DNA of 64,000 nucleotides from Formicarius rufipectus (GCA_013399695.1 VXAU01003708.1:346266-410265); one strand, 5' to 3'. Shown: positions 44,997 to 59,099, counted from the stretch's first letter. Notes: generated from the sequence alone by a model not told the origin. Numbers and translations: made by a program.

Positions 44997-45440
44997 GGGA
45001 CACCACCCTGCCTCCCCTCTCAAGAGACACAGGCCACGCTAGAAAGAGTGTAGAAGAGTTTAGCTTAGTCCCACGTTTGGCTCGTGTGACTAAGTAACCA
45101 GCTAATAGGAAATTATTGTTTTCTTCTTTCAGGTGTTAATTTGGAGACTCGTATAATGCAAAATTTTAAAAAAAGGCAATCTTTCAGTTCCAGCATTTTC
45201 ATGTTTTTCACTATGCGGTCACATTTCTGCTAAATTAGTATTTAATGATATAAAGGCACATTTACTGCAGTGAGATTTGGCTATTATTTAGTTTAAAAGG
45301 GGGTATTTTAAAAGCAATCAATATTAGCTGGTCTGTGTAGTTTATTGTTCTTAGGCAATTTTTTTTTGTATTCAAGTTGTTCCAGTGACATCTGTGAGTG
45401 GTGAAAAACAGTTGGATGTAGTGTTAAAAAAAATAAATTA
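44997..45440 (+). other. MT-Ox: MT-Ox 3' untranslated region (proposed)
   Basis: The sequence between the TGA and the first good poly(A) signal is AT-rich and free of long frames. The boundary is inferred from the signal at 45432. Confidence 0.55.
45432..45437 (+). terminator. AATAAA poly(A) signal for MT-Ox
   Basis: Canonical AATAAA 436 bases after the MT-Ox stop codon, the first canonical hexamer in the correct orientation that I noticed. Confidence 0.5.
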
Positions 45441-47520
45441 GTTCATTACATTTGAACCTGAACATTGCCATTTTATATTTACTGGTGTTCCTTAGTTTTT
45501 GACAGTGTTTTTATACAAACACCCACATAAATGCCCCTGGAAGAACAGTACTGCACTTAATAGAGAATCAAGGTCTGTAATTATAATGGCTCTAATCCAA
45601 AGCCCATTGAGGTAAGTGGGGACTGCTCATATACTTTAAGTTAAACGCATGTTTAAGTGTTGATACAACTGGGTCTTTGTTTTCCTTGATAGGCAGATGT
45701 AAGCCAACGTTGTCTTCCATATAATTTTTTTCCTCTTGTCAAATTCTGAGGACAACTCTTGGGTGTAAATCAAGGCCAGCTCAAATGATATGGATACAGT
45801 TCTGTTGGCTGAAGATCTCATTTTGGTGATAGTGCTGGGTTCATTGCTTATAGGCAATAAAATGTGGAACAATAAACCCCACCATTCTGGTATTGCTCTG
45901 GATAGACACAGACTTCCATCCTGAGGGCCTTTAAGCATAACCTAAGCAGAATTTACGGGAAGAAACTCTCTTGCAAATCCTCATGTCATTTGTTTTGCAT
46001 TTGGCAGCTCTTTGTTACCATAACATAAATAATTGTGGATGGATGTCATTACTTTGATTAAGTGCTACAAGCCCATGCATTGGCTGGCCATTATTGTGGT
46101 GAATTGCTATAATGGCTTCAGACTTGACATTCACCACCACGTTGTAAGGTATGCGCCTCGCTGACGTACTATCATCGTTATCGTGGATAAAGTGCAAGAA
46201 GATACTTGTCTTCATTAAATTTTCTATTAGACCATTGATAATTAATACATATCTCATGTTTCATCTCGAGTCGTTTTCTGGGGAATGTTGCTGTTAAGCG
46301 ACTCAGGGCTAGAGCTTTTTGGCTTGAAATCCTTGCCTTGTGTGCATGATCTAATTTATTGACAATGCTCTGCAAACTCACAGGCTTAAGGAGAGCTACA
46401 TTTTGGATAAATCTTCAAGAAAAACAATTTAAGATTTAAACATTTTATTATTTTTCTGGGCTCACAAAACCTTTTCTCTGCTAGCTCCCACACTTGCATC
46501 ATTTTGTGTCATGCTCTGGAGGGCTCGGTGGAGTTCTCACATCCTCCTAGCTGGCTTTTCACCGAGAGGTTAATGTGCAAACATTGGTGAACTCATCAGG
46601 AGCATTTCCAAGGGATCCTAGAGGGGCTTGTATACTATTGCTTGGACTGCTGGTGAACAGTTTGTTGCAGCTCCTACCTAAATTGTAAAATAATGAACTT
46701 TAGTTAATTTGAAACACAAACTGCAGCTGGCACTAGAACTGTGACCAGTGTTCTCACTTTCTCAGTAGAAGACAAAGGCCTGAACAGACTGCTGGGACTG
46801 AACAGACTTCTGAGGCTGAACTCCCATTCCCTGCCTGGAGGCAGTTGCTGTTCAGCACCAAAAGGCACTGGCAGGGCACTGCAGGAAGCTGAAGTTCACT
46901 GCCCTGGTGCTGGCAGGTTTTGGGAAGAGGACTTTCATCCAGCAAGGGTCATGCTGTGACTTTCGCAGGCTTCGAGTTAAAAACAAAACCCAGACAGAAA
47001 AAACCCACCTAGACTTAAAAAAACCAACCTCAAATATCAAAATTATCTCCTAAGTAAGCAACCTCTGGTGTTTGGACTAGAGCTGCCTCAGCCCTTTCTG
47101 TTTGCCTCCAGGCTCTGCCTTTGAAGGGCTGAGCAGGCAGAACAGAGGAGTGAGTTCACCTGCACGGGCTGACGTGGGGTTTGGACCTTTTTTGAAGACA
47201 TTGCCATGTGCCCACGTGGGCCCTGGCTCTGCCCCATGTTGGCCCAGGGAGACTGGTGGAAGGGGCCATCTCTCACTTCATTACCCAGGAGGGGCTCAGG
47301 ACTAAGCAGCCCAGGGAATACAACACTTGGTGCCAAGTCCCCAGGATGATGGGCAGATACCCTCACAGCACTTTGGGCTTTCGTGGCATCCTCACTTTGG
47401 CCAAAGAAACAGATCCTGGAGGAAAGCAGATGTCAGAAGGGAAGTGTCTCTCCCCCTGCGTGTATGAGCTGGCTTGTCTCCATCTAAGGACACTCTTCTC
47501 TCTCCTCCACATGCCTGTTG
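45441..47520. other. Noncoding region with a candidate conserved element
   Basis: No gene recognised. The 46010-46390 segment stands out: it is AT-rich overall yet retains about nine CpGs within 200 bases (around 46150-46190 and 46265-46305) and carries a TGACGTA word, the composition often seen in conserved developmental enhancers. An 18-base unit repeated about 2.5 times lies at 46781-46820. Confidence 0.4.
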
Positions 47521-47668
47521 GATCATAAAATGGTTTGGGTTGGAAGGGACCTTAAAGATCATCTTGTTCCAATCTCCCTGCCCTGGACAGGGACACCCTC
47601 CCCTAGTCCAGCTTACTCAAAGCCCCATCCAGCCTGGCCTTGAGCCCATCTGGGAGCTCCAGCAACGA
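47521..47668 (-). repeat. CR1 LINE 3' fragment
   Basis: 'atcataaaatggtttgggtt', 'ggaagggaccttaaagatca', 'gacagggacaccctcccc' and 'catccagcctggccttgag' are CR1 3' blocks in reverse complement. The element lies on the minus strand. Confidence 0.9.
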
Positions 47669-47979
47669 CATTGTGGCTCTTCCTGGTCTCCAGTGTAATT
47701 TCCTGAGGGAAATGGCTGATTGCCACTCAAGGACAGAGTTGTGACCATTCAGTGGTGCGTCTGTCTGGTTGGATCAAACCTGGCATTTGGGTTGGGATCT
47801 GTGAGGGGGCTGCTCTCTGGGTGTGGGGGTCCCTGCAGCCTGCCTTATGCTGAGGGGAGGTTCACTGCTGCAGCCATGGGGTGTCTTCTGGAGACACAGC
47901 CCTAAAGCAAGTGGCAATTTCACTTATAAGAGAAAAGCAAAGTTCAAAGATTTATATACATATCAATGTGTCTAAGTAT

Positions 47980-48297
47980 CTGAAGGGAGCGTGTCAAGAG
48001 GACAGACCAGGCTCTGTTTGGTGATACTGAGCAAAAGGAAAAGAGGCAATGGGCAGAAACTGATGCCCAGGAAGTTTCACCTGAACATGAGGAAGAACTT
48101 CTATCCTGTGCTGTGACCAAATACTGCAACAGATTGCCCAGAGAGGGTGTGGAGTCTCCCTCATTGCAGATATTCCAGAACCGTCTGGACACAATCTTGT
48201 GCCATGTGCTCTGAGGTGACCGTGCTTGAGCAGGGAGCGAGGGCCAGAAGACAGACTGTGGTCCCTTCCAACTACAACCATTCTGTGATTCTGTGAA
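47980..48297 (+). repeat. CR1 LINE 3' fragment with terminal repeat
   Basis: Sense-oriented CR1: 'gacagaccaggctctgtttg', 'gaagtttcacctgaacatga', 'ggtgtggagtctccctcatt' and 'ggtcccttccaactacaac', ending in two copies of the ATTCTGTG terminal unit at about 48281-48296. This is the best-preserved CR1 3' end in the window. Confidence 0.92.
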
Positions 48298-48346
48298 GCA
48301 GGATGTGAGAAAAGCCTTTCCCTCTCTTAGCACAGAAGACCTGAGA

Positions 48347-48440
48347 AAAGGAAACATTTGAGGGGGAAAAAAAAAAAAAAAAATTTTTTTTGTGGGTGGT
48401 GAGGGAAGGAAACATTTGGGGGGGAAAAAAATATTCACCT
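48347..48440 (+). repeat. Tandem duplication with A/T homopolymers
   Basis: The words 'aaggaaacatttg.gggg' followed by a run of A appear twice, about 55 bases apart, directly after the CR1 end. Likely a slippage product. Confidence 0.7.
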
Positions 48441-48483
48441 TTCTGGGGAATGCGGGTGAAGCTGTGAAGTGTCAGCATCTGGA

Positions 48484-48615
48484 CTGGGCGAGGTGGTTGA
48501 GAGCAGCATCGGGCGCTCGGTGCGGCGGTGCGGGCGGAGGCGCCGTTCCCGGCGGTACCTCTAGGAGGAAACCTCAACCTGTGTTGTGTCTGCGGGAGAC
48601 GGGCTTCCCGGCTCT
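48484..48615. promoter_or_regulatory. Small orphan CpG-dense patch
   Basis: About fifteen CpGs in 130 bases (gggcgctcgg, gcggcggtgc, ggaggcgccg and so on) in otherwise AT-rich intergenic DNA. Such a patch often marks a promoter or an unmethylated regulatory element. No convincing coding exon begins here. It is too short for a standard CpG-island call. Confidence 0.4.
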
Positions 48616-51600
48616 GCTGTTCAACTTTTATATTGCAGCTAAGTTAGTACTTTTGATATTTCTAATTTTTTTTTTTTTTTAAACATTTATGTAGAACACC
48701 ACATAATTGCAGAAAAGATAATAGTCACATACCCTAGGGCTTGGTGTACACTTATGTTAAAAGTACAGCTTTTATTGGCAACTAAAGTAATAACCTTTCC
48801 ATGTCAAATTGCTTTAAATTAAACTTAAAAAAAAAAAATACTGGCTGATACCCACACTTAGTAATTGTCAAACATTAGCATAATATGGAATTCTAAAGCT
48901 GCTTAAATCTTGGGTTTAAAAATAATTATTTACTTAGGTAAATTCTCCATTCAAAAGCATAATACTAGATTTTTTTTTTTTTTTTTGACGCAGTCATCTC
49001 GATGTATGTCAAAATGCAGACCTGAGGCTGACATGGAAGTAGGGCTGAATGTTAGGTCTCTGAGACAAAAAGCGAGATTTTATACCTTTAGGTCATCCTT
49101 CCATTGTTGGTCACCCTGAAATAAACGCTTTAGGGTGATACCTCTGAAGGCAGAGGTGCTGTGGGAGACATCTGGTGACCCGAGGACAGTGACCTGCAGT
49201 ACCTGCTGACTGTACTCCTTCTGCAGCCCCAGTGTGATATTTCTTGTGTTGGAAGACATCTGGGAGACGGGTGTCTCGGGTATGTTGGTGTGCAAGGCCA
49301 AGGGCAGCAGGTCAGTGAAGTGTTTCATACAGGTGCATTTTACATTTCTATTTCAGCACAGAACTGGAGCACATGTGGTGGGAACCATTCAAATTTCCAG
49401 TGAGAAGCAGTGCAGGAAACTATGCACTGTGAGATGTGGCTCCCAGGGCTCACTGCTGCACATGAAGGAAACTGGCCCTACCAGGTGACAAAAGTTCTTG
49501 TGGTTTTTCTGCTTTTAGAGAGGCCCAAACTCTGACTTGGCCAGCTTGAGGACTCCCTACCCTTGCTAGGGCTTCCCTATGAAGTCCACCACAGCACTGT
49601 GAGTCTACCAGTTCTTCCTCAGAAACATGCCAATGTTTTACTGGAAGTTCAGCAAAACATTTTTTTGAATATTTCCTTAAAGAAATCAGCAGTGGCCTTA
49701 TTAGAGCAAAAGGTACTTTGTCAAATTCCTACACCTTTCACTAGCAAGTTAGGAACGGATTGCCTTCCCTAGTCCTTTAGGGAGTAAGAAGCCCTTTGAG
49801 GCTCTTGTTGTATTTCGAGTAACTTTCTGGAGGAAAAAAATGGAGTAATAGTGCCTGGTAACAAGAAAGTTATGAACTTCAAGAGAGAGAGTTTTATATA
49901 GCTGTTAGGAGGGGAAACACAAGGAACTGAGGAAAACTGGATCAATTGCCCGACTTGCCTATCATATGTGTTTTAAATTGTAATTATAGATCTTATTATA
50001 TATTAATTCCCACAGTGTTTCAGTTCTTTAAAGCAGGAAAGAAAAGTACATGCTCTTCCTCGGAGAGCGTCAGTGCAGTCCCACAGCATATGCCTTCTCA
50101 CCACAACAGGTTGGAATTCTTCAAACTTCTTGAACCACAGTGAGTGTTTGCTGCTGGATTCTCACCTACTTCCTTCTCTCCATTCAGAACTTCCTTTCTC
50201 TCTCTCTAGAGCTCTCCTTTCTCCACCTGTCCTACCTGACCTCTTTCCCCTGTTCTGCTGTCAGTGCTGCTGTCACCCCATGGTACCAAGGTAACAAAGA
50301 AGACCTGAGAGGGACCAAGCAGAATGCAGGTTACCAGAAATGACTCTCAATGCCAAGGCCTGGGTTTAACCTTCATCTGCTTGCACCCCAAATAACTCCA
50401 TCTCAATCCATGAGGCTTCTGGTACTAGGACTTCATTGGCTGTAGCAAAGGCAGAAAAGCTCTTGTCAGTGGGTGAGTACAAGTAACTCCTACCTCAGTC
50501 GTTTCCAATTTGAATACATGAAGATATTCTTGAATATATGCTGGGCATGGGGACAATATTCCCTCCCCTGGAATATATCCTTTGGGACACAACCCCACAC
50601 TCAGCTGCAAGTGCTCTCTGCCATGCTCTATTTGCTCCCCTCTCACCAGCATAGCATGCTGTGTACGCCACATTTTGTTTCTTTAGGAAGCCTCATTAAT
50701 TCACAAGATACATATTTTTTTTCTCTTGACAGTGTGTAGCAGCTTCTTAAATGTGTAAACTGGCATTTTCAGATTTGTATTAAAATACTGACAAATAGAT
50801 TTGTGTTTCCATAGGCTCCTTCCTATGTCTGGACAGATTGACACTACCTTACATGTGCAGTTATTGCATAAATGATATGTTAACGCATGAGAGAAGCCAT
50901 TCACTCGAAACTGTTCAGAATGATTAAGGGCTTTAATTACAGCCCTGATTGAAACAAGGCTTTTGGTAAATAGCAAAATGGCAAATGCTATGCAATGCCA
51001 TTACAAACCTCTCATGATGACAGTGTGGTTTGTCTCTGTTACTTCTCTTATTGTCATATCACTCATCCAATTCTGATGTTCAAATCTCATCTAAGAAATG
51101 GTAACAGGCTTTAGTTCAATGCTTACCTGTGAATAAGGTGTTGGAAGTGTTGATTTACTTTTGATAATGCTGCACAGTGCCTAAGCTGAACAGGGGGGAC
51201 TAAGCTCACCACTATGCATGACTTTTTCCAGGTCTCAGATAGATGAACTCAGTATCTTGCATGAAACCACATCAATGCCTTTCAGCAGAATTTCTCAGGG
51301 TGCTGTGATGTTTGTCTGGGAGATGAGTTTTCTCCTCCTTTGCAGGGTACTGTTGCCTCTGGTGGCAGAAATGTTGGTTATATTTAGAGCCTCCACGCGC
51401 ACCACACAGAATACAGGCTTCAATGAACTTCAGCGTCTTTCTGTCCAAGCATTTCACATGCTTCTGAATCTTCTGCACAAGATATTTTTTCTTTATTTCT
51501 AATTTTAAACAAATCTTTCACTGCAGAAATGTTGGGAAGTCTCTTCTAAGTGCCAGGAATGGCTTGAGTGGGTCGCAAATGCTCATCCTCCCTCCTTCGC

Positions 51601-54600
51601 TCCTCCGGTACTTTCTGGAGTTAGTCTAGTAGTCCTGAATGAAGAAGTGAACCTTCTCTCTTCCAAAGCTTCTCATAAATGTGCTTGCAGTTAATATGAG
51701 TCCTTTTATATTCTCTCCCTTCAAATTCTTTGGATTAAAACAAATACCGTCTGGTTCTTTTAGCTCTTTTGATTATATATTCAGAACCATTGTGTATCCT
51801 GGAAAATGAATTCTTTTCAGTTTTCACTTTTCTTGACAACAAGCTGAAAAATTTCCCCAAATGAAAATTTTCTGCAAAAGTCTTGGTTTGTTCCAAGACC
51901 CCTTTTTCAAATAACTAACGTTTTGATGAAAAAATGCCAACCTGTTCTACTTAACAACTGTTCTTAGAACTGACGAGAGAAAAACAAGGAATTGGAGAAA
52001 AAATTACCGAGTCTTTTATGTAGAGTTAATCTTTGAATATTCCTGTTGTTTCAGTAACAGACAAGATGTTGGTACAAGTAGATGAATATTTAAACATTAG
52101 CATTGACACTGACTTATCTTCTCGATAATGTATTGATCGTGTTCTTCTATAGAGATTATTCTGGACTCTCATAGAGTCAGAGAGCAGTTTAATGAAGTCA
52201 CAGGCTGGATGTTTATCTAGGTAGTTCCTTAGAGGTTGGTTATACAATCTGTGTATAGAATAAACCCTCAAAAATGCACCTCAAATGCAAAATCAGTCGG
52301 TGTTTCTGCCTTTTTTTCTCTGCTAGTGTGTGTGAGTAGATAGAAAAGTCAGCATTGTGAGACAGTCTTGGCTTAGTATCTGTTATTCATTGCATTTAAA
52401 ATGACCAATAACTCTTCTCTTTGCCAACACATCTGGAAGCTGATTTAGGCCATCCTTCCTGTGGAAATTCATATTTCTCAGGCATCATTCTGATGCCTGA
52501 GAAGAAAGAAACTCCACAGCCCTTCCCACTGACACCTATAAATCTGGGTCCATGCTTTTGGGAAGTCTCTGAAGGGTGCTGTGCCCACAGGGATGTCCCA
52601 GTGTGCGAGCTGACTCCAGGGGAAAGGATGACTGCTAGGGAGCCATCACTGCTACAAAAATCCAGCAGTGATAGAAGTATCCCACTTGGATTAATACAGG
52701 ATCTGTGTTAGGTTAATGCTAACAAACGAATATTGCAATGGATGGAGATGTATGCAAAGAGAGGTTCTAAAATGAAAACATATTTATTGCTGTAGAATAT
52801 ATACTAGTGTCTTTCAAGAGAACTTTAAAAAAAATAAACAGCACTAGGATGTTAAAAACATAAGTATGTAATAAATTATGACTCAGAGCAAAACTCCCAT
52901 TGACTTTTAGAGGAAGGCAGGATTTAATTTTCACTGTAGTTATTAAGAAGTGCATCTCACTGACATGAAGAAGAGAGGCACAGAACCCTGATCTGTGGGG
53001 CAGTGGAGAGTTGTTAATGCCATTAATATTTAAACTAGACAGTATGTTTTGAGTTATTCTTATAAATAGCTGCATTTTGCAAGGCTTGCAAAGTCATGCA
53101 AGTGCTCCAAGATACTAGAAAACTTCAAAGAATAATTTGTCAGCCTCACAGTTCTCAGACTCTCTCTCTTGCAGTTCTCAGTGTCATGCGAGAGGGTTTA
53201 TTCCAAGAGGTGTTTAGGACAATTGCAGTTTGGAGATGTTGCAATTATTTTCGCATGGAAGGTGCTCCCCATGAGGCTGGAGGTGTCAGCTCTTGGTGGG
53301 GCAGGCATCTCTTCTCTCTATTAGGGCTCTAGGTGGTAGGTTTTGTGGATCTGGGTACCATGGACTTCCTCAGCATGCAGGGATGTCTCCTTGCTGCTAT
53401 CCCAAGCTGAACACCATCACAAAGTGATTTTGGAAGCCACCTAGTCCCCAGGATACTTGTGTGCTTCTCTGTACGTCAGATTTGGGCAATAGAGAATTTT
53501 TGTCACAGGATTGCTCTAAATATAGTTTGCCAAAATGTCTTCCTTGTCCAGGTTCCATACAGACATTTTTAGGTTTCAATCCAATTAGGTTTACCCCTAA
53601 TCTGAGCTCCAGCCTTGAATGAACCCTATATTTGGAGTCAAACTGGAGATGTATGATACAATTTTTGATAATACAAGGACCTGGAATTTGGACACTGCCA
53701 GAACAAATGCATGTATTGATCCAGGGTTGTTTTAAATTAAACTGGGTTCCCTTAAAATATTCATGAACTGGAAAGGGTCAGTTAAAAGCTTCAAGCTGTG
53801 AGATTTATAACAGACTTATCAAAGCAGATGCGCTTTGCATCATTTCTAACTTTTGACTGGTGAGAAGTTTAGATTTTTTTATAAATACATATACATTTTC
53901 TCTAGCAAATCTGTATGTATATTTATATAGATATAATTTTTTTTCAAATACATCCCCATATGCACCCTCAGTCTCAGAACATTTTGCTTTTACTCTCCCG
54001 GCGTTTCAGTAACTTGCCTCAGCTGTGCGCTGTGTTGCCTTCCAAATGCAATGCATCATAAATTCATGATGGTTTGCCAAGTAAAAAAGGGCATTGAGCT
54101 TCTTTATGAAGAGGATATTTTTGCAAACTGGACCTCATCTATATCCCAGTGGAATTTTCTGATGCTTCCCTATTACTGCCGTACAAAACTTTTAGGGAGT
54201 TATAGATCAGACATCAAAAACAATAAATAAAGTCCAACTTACTCCTCTTCAATATCTGTCTATCCTTTTCATTAGAGAGCAGAGACATACCCTTCCTCTC
54301 CTATAACAGTCAGTTTAATGACCTGCAGTTCTTCTGCTTCTCAGATTTCCAGACCTTCTGGATTGGAGAATATTTCTTGTGCTGTTGTGTGTCTTATTAG
54401 GTGTATGTTGTCTAAGTCCCCTCCACCCAACTGGATATTCCAAAATATTGACACATACATATTTAAGTGCAAAACAGCAGCTACCAGGTGACCAGTTTGG
54501 ATTTGTGCTTGGGAATCTGGATGTATGCTAGTACCTGTTTGCTGAGAGGAGTAACAAGGGACTGGGCAATTCTGAAATGTCTAAAGTAATTTTGGCATCT

Positions 54601-57600
54601 TTTAGATATGTAATTTTTTATTCAATCATATTTTGAAAGGTCACAGGGGGAAATAAATGTAAATAGGCCTGTGTGAAGCACTGACCATCAAGCCCAGTTT
54701 GATACTGGAGTTCATGGAATTGTTGCAGTTTGCAGCACACTTTGTACCGGGTTTATTGTACACTACACATAGGTGTCCTGCTCTTACGTAATTTCCTCTC
54801 CTCTACTCATACCATGCCAGATCACCACCTGAAAACCTACTGAAACCAATAAACATGAGAACACATGAGCACAGTTCTCCTGGCAAACGCCTCTCCTGGT
54901 TGTTTTGGTTGGTGTTGTTTTGTTAGTTTGGTTCTGAGTGTTGGCAGAACCTCACTGCAATGACTTTAATCAGGCACCCAGATGCTTCAGCTGATTTTGA
55001 ATTAGAGAAAGTTTCTAAAAAGCTTAGAGAGAGGAGAAACCTCTCTCCCATGGTAATTTGTGCACCTTGTTCCTAGAACTGCTTCAGTATCTTGTGGCAA
55101 AATAGCCACCCTGAGAAAGCAATGCAGGTTTGGTAGACCCTGTCTCACACATAGGAAGGGTCTGGCTGTGTAAAGCTGTCACAGGCCTCTAAAAACAACT
55201 TTTGACTTTGGGAACGAGGCTGGGAAAACTCTGTGCAATGCAAGACTCTAAAGTGTTGTCTGCATTGGTCTCAGAAGGAGGCACAGGATGCTTTATGGAG
55301 ATGCTGGGTCTCCCTGCTTCAAGAGCCAAGGGAGCTGTTAGCGCTGGCAGATGAGAGCTCACACAGAGTACAGCCGAGGAGTTTTCATTAGTCTGTGGCC
55401 TCTGCTTTAATGACATCTGATTTAATGTCCTCAGGTGCAGAGAAACTCCTGAAGCTCTTGTGGGGATGATGGGTCTTTGCAGAGATTTGGCTCTTCACTG
55501 CTATTCAAGCCTTGGAGGGGTAATTATGCTATGACTTACTCATAAGCAAGAGAAAGCTTATAGGCTTTCAGCTGTCTTTAATTTTACATTAGACAAAAAG
55601 TGATAAAGAACTTGTTTTCTGTAATCTATGGATTTAACTTTGAATAGCAGGTGGTAAATGTTCCAACAAATATGTATATATATATCAAATCTGTGAGTGC
55701 CCAAATATTTACATCTTCAGCCAAACAAAGGCTGGAGACTCACGTTGCCTGAGGGGAAGATTGTTTTAGAGAAACAGGTTGAAAGGAAATCAAGAGTGGG
55801 AATTACAAATCTTCTTTCAGAGATGAGGGGTTGTGGTAGGAAGGAATCACGTTCCTGATAGATTGCTGGCTTAGAGAGATAAGCCAGCTTTCGAAGAGGG
55901 GTGTCCCTTTGTCTGCTGGGCCATGGTCTTGTTTCTTTGAGTACTGTGCACATTTGAATTGAAGTCTGTACAAGGAGCACGCCAACATTAGTCAAAGTTT
56001 GTACCAGCTTTCCCAGCATGGGCTGTCAATCTGGTTAAATGGCAAGGGGATATGATCTGTAGCTGATGTATCTGTGTTAGATAGCAACACTCGTAAGTCT
56101 ATAAGTTCTCCATTGCTAGGATGGGAATCCGTAGGATCATCAGTGGATTTAATAATGGCCCATGAGCCCCAGAAGTCTGGGAATTCTCACATATGTCATG
56201 TAAAACCCAACAATAGGGAGACGTGAGTTTTTTGCTTTTCACAGTGGTCTGCCAATTACAGTCTAAGAATGGCTACAATGATGATGTATTGAGTTTGCCA
56301 GATGGCTGCTGAGCAGAGCTAGAACTTCTCTGGATAGTGAAATTTGTGCAGATGTCCAGTCTCTTCTTGAGTCTCACAAGGTTGAAGGTTTCAAGGACTT
56401 TTTGTTGTGCTTGACTAAACTGGGAAAATACAAGTAACCATAATTTTTTACTTTTCCCATTTTTAATGTTCCCCTTGTGTTTTGAGTGAGGGAGCTGGAA
56501 AGTCCTAGTTGATGTCTATAACCCACTTCTCTTGTATGCCCTTTTCTTTAAGATGAACAGTACAAGACCTTTCCAGCTCTTCACATAAGGGTTTTTGCAC
56601 AGCTTTGATTATTCTATCACTCATATATAACTATTTCTGGGTAATACAGGTGTCCTAGCCCATAACACAGGTTCTGGTCCATACACTGGAACTGTAATTC
56701 ACCAGGTTTTGTGGTTTCCTCTCTCAAAAACTGTACACCAATTCCATACACAAAACTTCAGTTGAACTTACAGAACTCAGAGGTGTATTCTGTTCCGGAA
56801 AACTCCATTTTTTTTTTTTCAGATTGTGTTGCGTGTCTTTGTTGCCAGATTATTCCTGCAGAGAACAAAATGTTGTGTGTCTGTGCACTGGTGTGAATTC
56901 TTAATCTCCAGGAAAGTTTTCGAGACTGTCTAGAAAAATACCATTAGTATATGAGGCGCAAGGGTTTAAGACTGCCTTTGACCTTTGTTTGTGGGCTATT
57001 TACAAGGACCTGGACCAGACTCACACTGCACTGCCTGAGCAGTGTGAAAATAAAGCAAAGTAGGATAAATGCCAGGACGAACAGGTACACTTTGCTATGC
57101 CTTGGATGTGTTCAGCGACAGATGCTGAAGCTTGGGGGTTTGCATGGGTATGTGTCACCTGTCATGAGCTGCAGATAGATCCAGGCCTTTTTTAAAGAGT
57201 TAGGGAAATGCAGGCAGGCACAGCACTCAAAGGCAGAAGGAGGAAAATGTCACCTCTCCTCCCATCCCGGCTGATGCAGCCTTTCCTGTACAGCAACACA
57301 CACTAAATCCCTCTCGTCCAGACTTCCATCACCCTTTACTTCCTTTGCTGTTACACCTTTTAGTGTCAGACACAAGCTGCTGATTTTCCTGTGCAAGGCT
57401 CTTATTGGTTTGTCTCGATCTATGGGTTCACCAGTGGAATGCCATCATTCCACCAGTAGATAGAGATGATGCTTTTTTTGCCAACTTGGTATCATAGTGT
57501 AGAGGCATCCTTGTATGTGGGTTGAACACTCCGTAATCGTATGCGAGCCTCCTTTTCTTCCTCCAACTCCTTCTTTTGCTTCCATGCTTGCAAAAATAGT

Positions 57601-59000
57601 TATGGCTGGAGTTAAGGGTTACCCAGCCATTTCCATCCAGGAATTAGTGGCACAACCCTTGCAGTACTGAAACCTGATGTTTCTTGACCTGTATGGCTGA
57701 GGTAAGAAGGAATGCATTAGTGATCCAGACATAAGAGCTTGCATCATATTAAAATAAACTCAGGCATCATTTATTGGCCATGTCACATGGGCAGGATTCA
57801 GAATAACTTGGTAGAAGAGAAAGAGTAGATTGAAACGTGAAATGATTAATTATGGTACATCTCTGAGGTAGAGAAAGTAGAAAAAACCCTGTGAACTTAA
57901 AGGGACATTGATTTCTTTTTCTTTTCTTTTTTTTTTTTTTTTTTTTTTTGAATGAGATTCCAATGTATCTGTAACTCCATGAAAAGAAAGATAAAAACAT
58001 TGTGGAATTCAGCTTTTCAGTTTGCTATATTTTACTGTATGATTGAGTTTAAATGTATTGGTGTATTGGATATGTTTTTTTCCATTTAAAAAGCTCTTGC
58101 AAATGAACTATTTATTTACATGAAAGAAAAGGATTCCCAGTGCAGCCCACAATACTTCTCCCTCCAAGCCTGCCTTGAAAGAAGGTTGCCTTTTCATATT
58201 TGGCTCTAGCTTTCAAAGTCCTTAAAATTAAAAGTATTCTTTAAAACTAAATAAAACATATATATCAGTATTTCTGGCTGAATGACTGAACACTTCCCCT
58301 GAACAGACCTGTTTGAATGGCTACTCGATGTTTTGTTAGAAAAGTATATTAAAAAGTTGAAACAGCCTGCTTGAATGAAGGTGAGGGAGAGAAACAAAAT
58401 ATAAAATGTGTCATGTGGAAAAAGAGCCCCTTATCCAAGAAGATCTTGGTAAAACTTTAAATGGAAAAGTGACAATCATCAAGCGATTTCTATATCATCT
58501 GCACTGAATAATTTACTTTTGGGTGAGATTCACTAACATCATTGCAGAGGAAGTGTAATTGAAAATTATGAAAGCTATATCTTTATTGTGTATTGCAGCA
58601 CATGCCTTTGATATGGCGTTATGTCTGCCACAGCGGGAAGTGTTTTTCAGAAAAAGTCAAATCTCTGGGACTGATTCTCAGTGGTGTAAATCAGTGTTAC
58701 TGCTCTGACAGCATCTTATCTGAGCAAGCTTCTGCCTGCTTCTTATATGGATAGAGATAGGGAAGAGTTCTACTATTTTATTTACAATGGACAGCTTCAA
58801 TGTGATTTTAAAATTTTGGGGTCTTCTGCTCGAAGTTTATATAAATATCTATTTTTTTTCCCCACTGCAATTTAAGTAAACCTCATTAATGATCACTCTA
58901 CACAGTTACAGGGCCCTGTGGCACCATGTACATCCTGTTATCTAAGCAGCCTGTTATTCAAGGTCTTGACCGTGCACTGGCTTTGATAGCACAGACACTT
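48616..59000. other. Long noncoding stretch
   Basis: Ten kilobases in which I see no coding exon, RNA gene or clear transposon. There are T or A runs at 48669-48680, 48963-48986, 56807-56819 and 57926-57950, an AT-rich patch at 53880-53945, and the hairpin at 52475-52503. Short open frames are scattered and have no family resemblance or splice context. Confidence 0.6.
52475..52503. repeat. Perfect 13-base inverted repeat with 3-base loop
   Basis: Arm TTCTCAGGCATCA, loop TTC, and the exact complement TGATGCCTGAGAA. It would form a stable hairpin in either strand. It is too short for a microRNA precursor. Confidence 0.9.
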
Positions 59001-59099
59001 CAGCTTCAAAAGGTGCTTCAGAAGTAGAGTCTGAGTAGGAGCTGGTCTGAATACAGAAGTGATGTCTAAATCAATGAAGATATGCTGGCTAAGGACTTG

